This document shows, piece after piece, positions 55,579-64,000 of a DNA stretch of 64,000 nt (positions within the stretch are counted from its first letter, which is position 1; the number at the start of each line of letters is the position of its first letter). The stretch is taken from the NCBI RefSeq assembly GCF_006483455.1, contig NZ_PPPU01000007.1:98708-162707 (forward strand), in the 5' to 3' direction. The DNA is from Methylomonas koyamae (GTDB lineage: Bacteria > Pseudomonadota > Gammaproteobacteria > Methylococcales > Methylomonadaceae). The notes beneath the pieces were generated by a model, which worked only from the letters and a program-made list of their open reading frames with translations, searched no databases and was not told the DNA's origin. A program made the position numbers and the translations under genes.

Positions 55579-57222
55579 TTGAAGTCCAAAAACATGATTG
55601 CCGCCAAACACTTGCTTACCGATAACGTCAGAATCCTGAAAAGCGAGGTCTCCAAAACCACTTACCAAGGCGTGGCCATCGCCCTGCTGGCGATCGTCTG
55701 TGCGCTGTTGGCTTTGAGTTTTTATTACACCGGCGAGATCTCGTTCGCGGGCATCATCCGCGCCCAAACCGAAAACTACGGCTTGTGGGTGTTGGAGGCG
55801 CTACCGTTTCTGTTCGGATTTTGGGGCCAATATTCGAGTTCGGTGATTGCTTATCAGGCTGGCGCCATGATATTCGACCAGACTCAGGAGTTGCGCAACC
55901 GGGCCGAAACCTTGGAGAAACAAGTCAGTTACTCGTCCACCCACGATGCGGTGACCGACTTGCCCAACCGGGTTTTGTTTTACGATCGGGTAGAGCAAGC
56001 GCTACATGCGGCCAACAACCAGGGCAAAATGTTATCGGTACTGTTGGTCGAAGTCGCCAACTTCAAGGAAGTTTACGACACGCTGGGCCGTAACAGCAGC
56101 GACATGATCTTGCGCCAAATCGCCACCCGCCTGCAGAGCGTGGTGATGGGGAGCGACAGCGTGGCTCGGATCGACAGCAATATTTTCAGTTTGCTGCTGC
56201 CCGCCACCGAAAGCGAAGACGCATCGCTGAATCTGGCCAAGAACATTCAGGCGGCCTTGGATCCCGCATTCAAAGTCGAGCGTTTGAATCTGGCCATCCA
56301 CACCAACATCGGCATCGTCAATTTTCCGGAACACGGCGATGACGTCGACACGCTGGTGCAAAAAGCCGGCGTAGCCTTGTTTATGGCCGCCAAATCGCAC
56401 GAGGGTTATACGATTTACGCACCGTCGTACGACGACCACAGCCCGCGCCGATTGACACTGATGAGCGAATTGCGCCAGGCCATCGAAAAAGAACAACTGA
56501 TGATTTATTACCAGCCCAAAGTGTCGATTCAGACCGGTAAAATATACGGCGTCGAAGGCTTGGTAAGGTGGGCCCATCCCAAACATGGCTTTATCGCGCC
56601 GGACGAGTTTATCCCGATGGCGGAAAGAACTCGCGTCATCAAGCACCTGACCTTGTGGATGTTGAAACGTGCGTTCAGGGATTGCGCGGAATGGCGGCGG
56701 CAAGGTCTGGAACTGGTGGTGTCAGTCAACCTGTCGACCAAGGATTTACACGATCCGGATTTGCCGGACGTGATGGCGGGCGTCGCCGCGGCGGCCAACA
56801 TCAAGCCGGCCTGGATGATGCTGGAGATCACCGAAAGTTCGATCATGAACGATCCGGAGCGGGCCATGGAAACGATTTTGCGCCTGCATGAGATGGGGTA
56901 TAAATTGTCGATCGACGATTTCGGTACCGGGTATTCCTCGCTCGCGTATTTGAAAAAGATGCCGCTCAGCGAATTAAAGATCGACAAATCCTTTGTCTAC
57001 GATTTATTAAAAAGCGACAACGACGCCGTCATTGTCAAAGCCACAATCAATCTGGCGCATAACCTGGGTTTGCAGGTCGTCGCCGAGGGTGTCGAAACCG
57101 GCGAGGTGCTGGACCGACTGGCCAGTTACCGTTGCGATATCGCCCAGGGCTACTGGTTTAGCAAGCCCAAGCCATTCCACGAATTCAATACTTGGTTGCA
57201 GCAAAGCAGCCACAATCACTAA
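55579..57222 (+). CDS. membrane GGDEF(degenerate)-EAL protein, likely phosphodiesterase
   Basis: 547 residues with two N-terminal membrane helices (about 30-50 and 70-90), a degenerate GGDEF domain (about 118-280) in which the active site is DSNIF at 199-203, and an EAL domain (about 300-540) with [38 protein letters not shown] and AEGVET. The EAL site is EGL, a common active variant. It can degrade c-di-GMP near the membrane but not make it. The start is TTG at 55579 with GGAACGG before it; ATG at 55594 is an alternative. Confidence 0.88.
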   Translation: MKSKNMIAAKHLLTDNVRILKSEVSKTTYQGVAIALLAIVCALLALSFYYTGEISFAGIIRAQTENYGLWVLEALPFLFGFWGQYSSSVIAYQAGAMIFDQTQELRNRAETLEKQVSYSSTHDAVTDLPNRVLFYDRVEQALHAANNQGKMLSVLLVEVANFKEVYDTLGRNSSDMILRQIATRLQSVVMGSDSVARIDSNIFSLLLPATESEDASLNLAKNIQAALDPAFKVERLNLAIHTNIGIVNFPEHGDDVDTLVQKAGVALFMAAKSHEGYTIYAPSYDDHSPRRLTLMSELRQAIEKEQLMIYYQPKVSIQTGKIYGVEGLVRWAHPKHGFIAPDEFIPMAERTRVIKHLTLWMLKRAFRDCAEWRRQGLELVVSVNLSTKDLHDPDLPDVMAGVAAAANIKPAWMMLEITESSIMNDPERAMETILRLHEMGYKLSIDDFGTGYSSLAYLKKMPLSELKIDKSFVYDLLKSDNDAVIVKATINLAHNLGLQVVAEGVETGEVLDRLASYRCDIAQGYWFSKPKPFHEFNTWLQQSSHNH

Positions 57223-57256
57223 ATTTGCCATTTACTCGCGAAGGAATAGAAAGACG

Positions 57257-57475
57257 ATGTCTACAGCTTGGGCCGGCGGGGCCGATGCGATAGCGGAACG
57301 CATGGAAAAAATGACGGAACTGTTCGTCGCCGAAACCCGAAAAGCGATATACACCGGGGAATCCGCCACCCACTGCGAAGAATGCGGCGAGCCGATTCCG
57401 GAAGCGCGGCGCGCGGCAATTCCCTGCAAATACTGTTTGCCTTGCCAAACCAGCCTGGAAAAAGCCGGTAAATAA
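57257..57475 (+). CDS. DksA/TraR-family zinc-finger protein (YbiI-like)
   Basis: A 72-residue protein starting MSTAWAGGADAIAERMEKM and ending with a four-Cys zinc finger: CEECGEPIPEARRAAIPCKYC then CQ. Only the C-terminal finger and a short helix of the DksA architecture are present, as in TraR and YbiI. TraR-type proteins can act on RNA polymerase without ppGpp. It lies 34 bp after the EAL gene; the ATG is preferred over a long upstream frame inside that gene. Confidence 0.86.
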   Translation: MSTAWAGGADAIAERMEKMTELFVAETRKAIYTGESATHCEECGEPIPEARRAAIPCKYCLPCQTSLEKAGK

Positions 57476-57480
57476 CCCGC

Positions 57481-58620
57481 TCAAGCGTCGCTTTGCCGGA
57501 AAGGCAAATATTTTGCGGCATCCAGTTTGTACTCTGCGATCAGTTGCCGTTCCCGAGCGACGAAGCGTGCCACCGCGGCGGCGAAACCGGGATCGCGCAG
57601 CCAATGGGCGGAATAGGTCGTGACCGGCTCGAAACCGCGGGCGATCTTATGCTCGCCCTGGGCACCGGAATCGAAACGCTGTAAACCGTGCTCGATGCAA
57701 TACTCCAATCCCTGGTAATAACAGGCCTCGAAATGCAAGGCGCTGTATTCTTCGTAACATCCCCAATAGCGGCCATACAGCGTGTCGGCGCCAACAAAGC
57801 TCAGGGCTGCGGCAACCGGCTGCCGCTGTTTCAATGCGACGACCATCAATAAGCGCTCCGGGATTTCGGCGGCGAGCAGCCTGAAAAACTCCGGATTCAG
57901 GTAAGGTTGGGATTGGCGTTTTAGATACGTTAGCGCATAAAAGTCATAGAACGCTCGCCAATATTCGTCGCCGATATCGCGGCCGCTCAAGCGCAACATA
58001 CTAATGCCTTGCTCCTCCACCCGCCGCCGCTCGCGTTTGACCATCTTGCGCTTACTGGAGCTCAGCATCGCCAGGAAATCGGCAAAGTCCCGGTAACCGC
58101 GGTTGAACCATTGAAATTGAACGCCTTCGCGGATGTTAAACCCGCGCGCCGCCATAATCTCGGCCATTTCCCGTTCCGGGAACAGGCAGTGCAGCGACGA
58201 AATACCCTGGGCAGCGGCGTTGTCAGCCAGGAAACCGCATAGGGTATCGACTACCTGGTCCGGACTCACGCCCTGCCGCAACGCAAGCCGCGGTCCGGGG
58301 CAGGGCGTGAACGGAATCGCATTCAGCCACTTCGGATAGTACGCCATACCTTGTTCGGCATAAGCCTGAGCCCAGCGCTGATCGAACACGTATTCGCCCC
58401 AAGAATGGCTTTTCCGATACAAGGGCAGGGCGGCGACCAATTCGCCGTTATCGGTGCAGCGCAAATGCGCGGGTTGCCAGCCGTTCTCGGCGGAGACGGC
58501 TCCGCTACGCTCCAAAGCGCTAAGGAAGGCATAGTCGAAAAAGGGATAACGGTCATCGGCCAAACTGCGCCATTCCTTATGTCCAAAGTCGGCGAAACCG
58601 CTAATTTGCGTGACGTCCAT
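57481..58620 (-). CDS. FemAB-like/GNAT-fold protein (DUF482 type)
   Basis: 379 residues beginning MDVTQISGFADFGHKEWRSL. The pattern of tandem GNAT-like domains with PFFDYAFLSALERSGAV, LRCTDNGELVAALPLYRKSHSWGEY, SLHCLFPER, and SSSKRKMVKRERR matches the family annotated as peptidoglycan (peptidogalycan) biosynthesis protein, DUF482/FemAB-like. The substrate is unknown. ATG at 58620 is chosen; the upstream 106 residues in frame have no family resemblance. It is convergent with the zinc-finger gene. Confidence 0.83.
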   Translation of the reverse strand: MDVTQISGFADFGHKEWRSLADDRYPFFDYAFLSALERSGAVSAENGWQPAHLRCTDNGELVAALPLYRKSHSWGEYVFDQRWAQAYAEQGMAYYPKWLNAIPFTPCPGPRLALRQGVSPDQVVDTLCGFLADNAAAQGISSLHCLFPEREMAEIMAARGFNIREGVQFQWFNRGYRDFADFLAMLSSSKRKMVKRERRRVEEQGISMLRLSGRDIGDEYWRAFYDFYALTYLKRQSQPYLNPEFFRLLAAEIPERLLMVVALKQRQPVAAALSFVGADTLYGRYWGCYEEYSALHFEACYYQGLEYCIEHGLQRFDSGAQGEHKIARGFEPVTTYSAHWLRDPGFAAAVARFVARERQLIAEYKLDAAKYLPFRQSDA

Positions 58621-58671
58621 GGCTAAAACCATTACAGTTGAAAGCCACAAGATACCACCGATAATTGGCTT

Positions 58672-59277
58672 ATGACGACGCAAAAACCGTTTTCCCAATC
58701 CTGCGAAAATAACAAACAGCCTATCTTGCGGGTGATCGAAACCGTATTCACCGATCCGACCACGGTCTGGGAAATCGGCAGCGGCACCGGCCAGCACGCT
58801 TGCTACTTTGCCGAACAACTGCCGCATTTGGCCTGGCAACCCACCGACCGTGCCGAAAACCTGGCCGGTATCGAGCAGTGGCGAATCGCAGCCGGCTTGC
58901 CCAACCTGCATCCGCCGCTGTGCCTGGACGTTGAGCACGCCCCCTGGCCTTGTTCACGAATCCAGGCCTTGTTTAGCGCCAATACCCTGCACATCATGAG
59001 TCAAACCCAGGTCGAAGCCTGTTTTGCCGGCTTAGGCGAATACCTGAACGCCGCGGCTCCCGTTTGCTTCTACGGCCCGTTTAACTACGCCGGCAGTTAC
59101 ACCAGCGACAGCAATGCCCGATTCGATGAGTGGTTAAAGCAGCGCGATCCGCTGAGCGGTATCAAACATTTCGAGAATATTGTCGAACTGGCAGCCCAAG
59201 CCGGGCTGGAATTACGTTCAGACTGTGAAATGCCGGCCAATAACCGGTTGTTGGTGTTTCGCAAAAGTGATGGCTAA
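58672..59277 (+). CDS. DUF938 SAM-dependent methyltransferase
   Basis: 201 residues with FSQSCENNKQPILRVIETVF at the start and VWEIGSGTGQHACYFAEQLP as SAM-binding motif I. This opening and the later FYGPFNYAG fit the DUF938 family of methyltransferases. Substrate unknown. Divergent from the FemAB-like gene with 51 bp between. Confidence 0.88.
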   Translation: MTTQKPFSQSCENNKQPILRVIETVFTDPTTVWEIGSGTGQHACYFAEQLPHLAWQPTDRAENLAGIEQWRIAAGLPNLHPPLCLDVEHAPWPCSRIQALFSANTLHIMSQTQVEACFAGLGEYLNAAAPVCFYGPFNYAGSYTSDSNARFDEWLKQRDPLSGIKHFENIVELAAQAGLELRSDCEMPANNRLLVFRKSDG

Positions 59278-59322
59278 ACCGATTGGGTGTCGAGTTCGCC
59301 GAATCCCGGCCGGATAGCCCCG

Positions 59323-59682
59323 CTAAACGGCGTGGATCTCTAACTTGTCTAGGACTTGTTTCACCGCTTGCAGCGAAACCGGCTTGATCAATATGGCATC
59401 GACACCGAATTCGCTGACCCAATCCAGATACATGACGTTACTGGATACTGCAATCAATTTCGGGCATTGGCTCTTTTCTTTGAGTTCCAATATGGTTTCG
59501 ATCCCGTCTTTACCTTCCATCACGATATCGATGAAGCAGGCCGCTGGAGATTCTTCGCGGATTTGTTGATACAGGTGCAGCGCCGAATCGTTTTCGATGG
59601 CGGTAAAACCAAGTTGGGAAAGATGATGTTTCATCACGTGCCGAAACATCGCGTCGTCATCGACGACAAGGAGTTTTTTCAT
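59323..59682 (-). CDS. single-domain response regulator (CheY-like)
   Basis: 119 residues, one receiver domain: KLLVVDDDAMFRHVM, phospho-acceptor Asp52 in ACFIDIVMEGKDG, Ser/Thr in LIAVSSNV, and Lys in LIKPVS. It has no output domain and lies 23 bp downstream of the large hybrid kinase, whose terminal Hpt could be its phosphodonor. Confidence 0.9.
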   Translation of the reverse strand: MKKLLVVDDDAMFRHVMKHHLSQLGFTAIENDSALHLYQQIREESPAACFIDIVMEGKDGIETILELKEKSQCPKLIAVSSNVMYLDWVSEFGVDAILIKPVSLQAVKQVLDKLEIHAV

Positions 59683-59705
59683 GGTGTTCTCTAACGGTTA
59701 CTGCT

Positions 59706-62700
59706 TCATTCTTCAAGCCAGTCGCGGATTGCAGCTATCAAACGCCGATTGGCTGCCAGCAGTTCATGTTGACTGCCAAGGATGTGATCGCTACGTTTAG
59801 CCAGCGCATTTTCCAACAGTTCGGCGCTTTCCGCCAGCTCAATTGCCGCCAGACTTGCCGCTTGTCCTCTCAACTTATGCGCAAATTTTGCTGCCTCGTC
59901 AAACCGGTTGTACGCGAGATGGTCCGTCAATTTCGCCATCAAACTCGAATTCTCGCTAACGAATAGCGCTGCCAGTTCAGCGAATAACGATAAGCTTCCA
60001 CCCAAAAGCAACGCGGCTTGCTTGGCATCGATCCCGGCGATTGTTGGCCAAAGCGGATCGGCTGCGTTTTCGGGTTCAGCGTCGGGAGGCGGATTGACGA
60101 GCGTGGCTTGGGCCGCAGTCGGCAATAACCATTGATTCAGCTTGGCGATCAATCCCTCGGGATCGACGGGCTTGGTCAGAAAGTCATTGAAGCCGGATTC
60201 GAGGCAGGCCTTATGTTCTGCGACGGAAATGCTGGCGCTCAAGGCAATGACCGGCAGCGATCGATGGGAGTCCTTGTTTCTAATCGCTTGGGTCGTGCTT
60301 ATGCCGTCCAACTCCGGCATTTGGATGTCCATCAAAATGGCATCGTAGAGAACCGCATCGATTTGCGCGAGCGCTTCCAGGCCATTGTTGACCGCATCCA
60401 CTTCCATTCCGGCCAACTGCAAAAATTCCGCAACCACCCGCTGATTGATCCTGTTGTCTTCCACAACCAAAATGCGCTTACCCGCCAGCGCTTGAGCCGC
60501 TTGCGCGATTTGACCGGAAACCGAAGGCGAAGCCGCGTCAGTCGCGGTGGTTTTATCCGCCGTCTGCAATACCGATGCCGCTTCTCGACACTGGTGGCAG
60601 CATTCGTCCAATAGGGCACGGGTCACTTGCCGTTGTTTCGCCGCCCGTTCCAGAATCGATGCCGCGCCGAATAGGGCTTTTGCGCCAAAATTTCCGGCCG
60701 AACCTTTGATATCGTGGGCAAGAGCCATTATTGCGGCGCTATCGTCGGCCGCGAAATAGGCGTTCAGCCGCGCTTCCACCGTTGCCAGGCTACGCGCAAA
60801 ACCTTGCAGCAATTCGAACATATCTTCGTCGTTGCCTCCCAGCATTAAATTGAGGTTGGACAGATCGAACCCAGGCAATTTCAGGCGCGGCCTTTGGGTG
60901 GCGGTTAGCATACCGATAGCGTCGGCATCGGTCCTGGACAATTCCGGCTTGGTCCAATTCAACAGGGTGTTTAACAAATGCACTGGCTCGATCGGTTTGG
61001 ATACGAAATCGGTCATCCCCGAGGCCAGGCAAAGTTCCTTTTCCTCGTAGGTTACGCCGGCCGTCAGAGCGATAATCGGCAGCCGAGCGTGTGCGGGTTG
61101 TTGCCGAATTAATTGGGTTGCCTCGATTCCGCCCATCTCCGGCATATTCACATCCATCAATATTGCGGCAAAGCCGGGGTTTAACGCCAAGCATTCCAGC
61201 GCCTCCCGACCGTTGGTCGCAAAAGTGGTCTTGATGCCGGCCAGTTGTAAAAACTCGCGCACAACCTGTCGATTTAACGGATTGTCTTCCGCGATCAGTA
61301 CTTCCATGCCGGTCAACACCGCGGCATAGGTTTGCATACGGTCAGTTAGACCGCCGGCGCTGCTGTGAATGGGTTGCTCCTGGCAAAGCTGCGTTTCTTG
61401 TTCGGTCGCCAATCCCAGCGACAAAGTGAAGGTAAAAGTACTGCCTTGGTTTACGGCACTCGCGACATGAAAATCGCTGCCCATCATCAGTAGCAATTTA
61501 CGGCTGATGGCCAAACCGAGGCCGGTCCCGCCGAATCGACGGGAAATGGAACTGTCGGCCTGGCTGAAGGGTTGAAATAACTTTTCCTGGTCGGCCGGGG
61601 CAATCCCAATGCCTTGGTCTGCAATCGCGAATGCCAAATTTACCCGTTGCTCCTCGCGGGAAACCAGCTCGATCGTCAAGCGCACTCGGCCTTGCGTCGT
61701 GAATTTGAGTGCATTGGAGATCAAATTGGTTAAGATCTGTTGAATCCGCAATTTGTCGCCCACAACCATCGCGGGCACATCATTTCCGATCTGCAATTGC
61801 AGCTCCAAACCTTTTTGTTCTGCCGGAAATCGAAATAGCCCCTCAATATCCGCGACCAGGCGGGCAATGCCGAACGGATGGGCTTCTATGGTCATGCCGC
61901 CGGCTTCGATTTTAGAAAAATCGAGAATGTCGTTGATGATGCTGAGTAAATGATCGGAAGAGCCTTTGATTTTTTCCAGATAATCCCGAATCTGCGGCGA
62001 TACATCCCGATTCATGGCAAGTTGCGACAAACCGACGATCGCGTTCATCGGGGTCCGTATTTCGTGACTCATATTGGCCAGGAACTCGCTTTTCGAACGG
62101 GCGGCAGATTCCGCTTTGCTATTGGCTTGTCTGAGATCCTGCTCCAACCGCTTCAGTTCGGTGATATCGGCGGCGCTGACGACCGTGCCGTCTTCCTTAC
62201 CTTGCCGGTCGTAGATCATGGTTGCATCCAACATGAACTGGCGATATTGGCCCTGGCTATTGCGCAAACTATGGTGCCCGGTGTAATTGCCCTCTAACCG
62301 AATCCGCTCCAACAGACAGGAATAAATCTGCCACGGGCGTGGCGGCGTTTGCTCTTTCAGCAGTCGAATGTCGTCTGCAGATAACCAATCGTCCAAATAA
62401 AAGGGGGTTGCGGCATCTAACGCCGCCAAACCCAAAAATTGCAAACCTTGTTGATTGGCCTGCACGATACGGCCATAAGGGTCAAGCCGATAGACCAGGC
62501 TGGAAACGGCATCGATCACACGTTGACTGCGATTAGCCAGATCCTGTTGCAGCCGATTGGCGGCGCTTAATTCGTTACGCTGACGCTCCACTTCCCGCAG
62601 CATCGCGTCGGCATGTTCGGCTTCCTCCAGCAATTGTTTTTGTAATGCGGCATTTGCCAGTTTTAGCGATTCGATCTGCAGTTGCAGCGCCTCAAAATCC

Positions 62701-62717
62701 TGATTGTTCTGGTTCAT
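59706..62717 (-). CDS. soluble hybrid histidine kinase PAS-HisKA-HATPase-REC-Hpt-REC-Hpt
   Basis: 1003 residues and no membrane segment. Order: coiled coil (about 8-60), PAS (about 62-190), HisKA with His218 (MSHEIRTPMN), HATPase (NLISNALKF, DQGIGI, FGGTGLGL), REC1 with Asp522 (ILMDVNMPEMGG), Hpt1 with His668 (LAHDIKGSAGN), REC2 with Asp797 (ILMDIQMPELDG) and Hpt2 with His947 (FAHKLRGQAAS). The REC-Hpt unit occurs twice, so the phosphate may pass through two relays. The following gene is a stand-alone REC protein. Cytoplasmic sensing by PAS; the ligand is unknown. Confidence 0.91.
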   Translation of the reverse strand: MNQNNQDFEALQLQIESLKLANAALQKQLLEEAEHADAMLREVERQRNELSAANRLQQDLANRSQRVIDAVSSLVYRLDPYGRIVQANQQGLQFLGLAALDAATPFYLDDWLSADDIRLLKEQTPPRPWQIYSCLLERIRLEGNYTGHHSLRNSQGQYRQFMLDATMIYDRQGKEDGTVVSAADITELKRLEQDLRQANSKAESAARSKSEFLANMSHEIRTPMNAIVGLSQLAMNRDVSPQIRDYLEKIKGSSDHLLSIINDILDFSKIEAGGMTIEAHPFGIARLVADIEGLFRFPAEQKGLELQLQIGNDVPAMVVGDKLRIQQILTNLISNALKFTTQGRVRLTIELVSREEQRVNLAFAIADQGIGIAPADQEKLFQPFSQADSSISRRFGGTGLGLAISRKLLLMMGSDFHVASAVNQGSTFTFTLSLGLATEQETQLCQEQPIHSSAGGLTDRMQTYAAVLTGMEVLIAEDNPLNRQVVREFLQLAGIKTTFATNGREALECLALNPGFAAILMDVNMPEMGGIEATQLIRQQPAHARLPIIALTAGVTYEEKELCLASGMTDFVSKPIEPVHLLNTLLNWTKPELSRTDADAIGMLTATQRPRLKLPGFDLSNLNLMLGGNDEDMFELLQGFARSLATVEARLNAYFAADDSAAIMALAHDIKGSAGNFGAKALFGAASILERAAKQRQVTRALLDECCHQCREAASVLQTADKTTATDAASPSVSGQIAQAAQALAGKRILVVEDNRINQRVVAEFLQLAGMEVDAVNNGLEALAQIDAVLYDAILMDIQMPELDGISTTQAIRNKDSHRSLPVIALSASISVAEHKACLESGFNDFLTKPVDPEGLIAKLNQWLLPTAAQATLVNPPPDAEPENAADPLWPTIAGIDAKQAALLLGGSLSLFAELAALFVSENSSLMAKLTDHLAYNRFDEAAKFAHKLRGQAASLAAIELAESAELLENALAKRSDHILGSQHELLAANRRLIAAIRDWLEE

Positions 62718-63150
62718 CGCTATGTTTACCGAATACCCATGAGAAAACAGGCCGTTTAGCCTTTGCGATAATAGATGCGTACGCCGGACGGAACTTGGAT
62801 TTCTGCGCCAGCGACCCCGTTCTGAAATGAGTGCAGGCTCGGTTTAAAACCGAACCTCGGTTAGGTGTTAACAGCCGCCAGGGCTAAAGGATTGGCTAAA
62901 CCTAGCCGCCAAATCGATCCATCCATTTCAGAAAAAGCTGTTGCAGTGGTGGCGGGGAAGCGGGTGAAACCGGAGCATCGATCGGTCTGCAGCAATCGCA
63001 GCAAGATCCGCCGCCTTCACAGTCGGTTTCGACACCATTCTGAAGCAGCAAAAATTTTTGACACTGTGCAGCCCGCGTTAGCCGGTGTCACTGCCGATGT
63101 AGCCGGTTTGCGAGTATGTCAGCAGTTTTTTTGGCGAAAGTAGGACAAGC

Positions 63151-63180
63151 CAAAACCCGCCGGGCTTCTTGCGGGTTTTG
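63151..63180. terminator. terminator-like hairpin in the intergenic region
   Basis: CAAAACCCGC (63151-63160) and GCGGGTTTTG (63171-63180) form a perfect 10-bp stem with a 10-base loop. The A- and T-runs at either side make it terminator-like in both directions, although no gene ends nearby. Confidence 0.55.
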
Positions 63181-63530
63181 GAATCGATTAACCCGGCCCT
63201 TGAATACCGTTGGCCCCAAGCAAAGTAAGCCCTCTTCGGGCGCATGGCGTTAACAAGCAACAGGGCAACGCTTGCTGCAACGTCTGCATTTTGCCAAAGC
63301 CCGGCATAAACGGGATCGCGAGTACCCGTTCTGAAAAGAGGGCGTGCCGATATTGATATTATTTGGTTCGGGCGGAGCGTATCGCAGCCTGATGCGGTGC
63401 CAAGCCGGTTAAATGCGGTTACGTGAACTTACCGCAGCATTGGTGTTATTCCAGTGCCACCAACTATCAAGGCTTGGCGGGGTTGGTGGAGATAGATGTT
63501 TGGTGATGGACGCTGTAGCGTCTGGGGCGG

Positions 63531-63555
63531 CGTTCCCACGTGGAGCGTGGGAACG
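63531..63555. repeat. REP-like palindromic unit
   Basis: CGTTCCCACG (63531-63540), TGGAG, CGTGGGAACG (63546-63555): a perfect 10-bp stem with a 5-base loop. The CGTTCCCACGC... form is a common dispersed palindrome in gammaproteobacteria. The hairpin at 33974 shares its GTTCCC core. Confidence 0.6.
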
Positions 63556-63580
63556 ATGGAAATACATTATTTGCCTTTAA

Positions 63581-63676
63581 GTGCGTAATTGCACGCACTT
63601 GCACACCCAAGTGCACGCCATCTGCACACCTAAGTGCATCACTTGCACACCCTTGGTCTGACAAGTTGCACAAGTG
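63581..63676. repeat. cluster of short repeats, possible IS21-type element end
   Basis: CACTTGCACACCC occurs exactly at 63596-63608 and 63640-63652, with a degenerate copy at 63619-63631, so the spacing is 23 and 21 bases. TGCACACCYAAGTGCA at 63600 and 63623 is an inverted repeat. GTGCGT..ACGCAC (63581-63598) flanks them on the left. IS21-family ends carry several such repeats for transposase binding, and istB starts right behind. Confidence 0.5.
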
Positions 63677-63690
63677 ATGGTTTTAGCTCT

Positions 63691-64000
63691 CTAGGATGTG
63701 TTTTTACCTTTCAACTTGCGCATCGATTCACCCTTGAGTTCTATCGGATGAGCCCGATGGACGATCCGGTCCAAAATCGCGTCGGCAACAGTGGCGTCTT
63801 CGAACAATTCGTACCATTTATTAGTCGGGTATTGACTGGTGAGGATTAAGGAGCCGACCATCGATTGCTGATCCAGGATTTCTAAAAGTATCGGCCCTAA
63901 TTGAGCGGGTACGCCGCCAATGCCGACATCGTCGATGATTAACAACGATGCGCTGATTAATTGACGTCGCAGCTTGGGCAAACAGAGCCGGCCCCAAAAA
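63691..64000 (-). CDS. istB: IstB-type transposition ATPase of an IS21-family element, N-terminus outside window
   Basis: The visible 102 residues are the C-terminal part of IstB: LLIIDDVGIGGVPAQLGPIL with the Walker B Asp pair, QQSMVGSLILTSQYPTNKW (sensor I region), ATVADAILDRIVHRAHPIEL and KGESMRKLKG to the stop at 63691. The P-loop would lie beyond position 64000. IstB is the AAA+ partner of the IstA transposase. The element extends to the right; its left end is probably the repeat cluster at 63581-63676. Confidence 0.88.
   Translation of the reverse strand, partial: FWGRLCLPKLRRQLISASLLIIDDVGIGGVPAQLGPILLEILDQQSMVGSLILTSQYPTNKWYELFEDATVADAILDRIVHRAHPIELKGESMRKLKGKNTS

Larger units (their letters stand above)
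62718..63690. other. 973-bp intergenic region upstream of the hybrid kinase and before istB
   Basis: No reading frame with codon use or family resemblance was found on either strand; short open stretches are all under 100 residues and featureless. The region should carry the kinase promoter at its left end. Structures seen are a terminator-like hairpin (63151-63180), a REP-like unit (63531-63555) and a repeat cluster (63581-63676). Confidence 0.6.

Noticed and set aside
62865..63143. 92-residue frame in the last intergenic region
   Set aside because: No family resemblance, no ribosome site, and it runs up to the hairpin region with irregular composition.
63581..63676. CRISPR array
   Set aside because: Repeat units are only 13-16 bases with 7-10 bases between, irregular and partly palindromic; no cas genes are present.

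Overview
The window looks like chromosomal DNA of a gammaproteobacterium, most likely a type I methanotroph close to Methylomonas. This is an inference from fabA-fabB, dksA-gluQ, ttcA, the bacterial hrpA type, a PQQ-alcohol-oxidation type substrate-binding protein and the GC-rich, GCCG-rich style. No rRNA or marker gene is present to prove it. No rRNA, tRNA, CRISPR array or prophage was found. Most of the window is densely packed housekeeping DNA; the accessory material is a signalling island (20290-32760), a small scar with a toxin-antitoxin module (33064-34710) and an IS21-type element cut by the right edge.

Layout. 1-5.9 kb: a TolC-type outer membrane protein cut by the left edge, galU, then a leftward group dksA-gluQ-acs-EamA transporter. 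6.0-8.2 kb: PLP aminotransferase, rhodanese and a DUF3581-type protein on the + strand. 8.3-10.0 kb: moeA-mobB (molybdenum cofactor) on the - strand. 10.1-11.9 kb: a membrane J-domain protein and a GAF-GGDEF diguanylate cyclase. 11.9-17.6 kb: galE, ttcA, fabB, fabA and a soluble lytic transglycosylase, all leftward. 17.6-20.3 kb: an ABC exporter overlapping a PHP phosphoesterase.

20.3-32.8 kb is the most interesting region. It is a tight six-gene leftward operon: two TonB-dependent receptors, a YfiR-type periplasmic protein, a hybrid histidine kinase whose periplasmic domain looks like CHASE8 (the YfiR-binding domain of the cyclase YfiN), and two REC-PAS-GGDEF-EAL response regulators. It reads as a complete path from an outer-membrane receptor through the periplasm and a phosphorelay to c-di-GMP turnover. 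Behind it lie fragments of two broken genes (flavin amine oxidase and SUMF1-type) and a Phd/VapC-type toxin-antitoxin pair with a perfect 22-bp palindrome at its promoter.

34.8-45.9 kb: hrpA, a rhomboid protease, a small membrane protein, then leftward prfC, a VanZ-like protein, an unrecognised Cys-containing protein, a YgiQ radical SAM protein and a spermidine-synthase-like protein. 46-49.6 kb: two small secreted proteins that look like distant paralogues, then a DUF2760-Hsp70 pair. 49.6-52 kb: an OmpA-type lipoprotein with a Q/Y/P-rich tail, a MOSC protein and a PilZ protein. 52-59.3 kb: an orphan PQQ-linked substrate-binding protein, uvrB, a membrane GGDEF*-EAL phosphodiesterase, a DksA/TraR zinc-finger protein, a FemAB-like protein and a DUF938 methyltransferase. 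59.3-62.7 kb: a soluble hybrid kinase with a doubled REC-Hpt output and its neighbouring single-domain REC protein. The last kilobase has no gene until istB; it holds a hairpin, a REP-like unit and a cluster of ~22-bp-spaced repeats that may be the IS21-type element's end.

A recurring theme is c-di-GMP: one GGDEF protein, two REC-GGDEF-EAL proteins, one EAL protein and one PilZ receptor occur within 47 kb, along with two multi-domain phosphorelay kinases.
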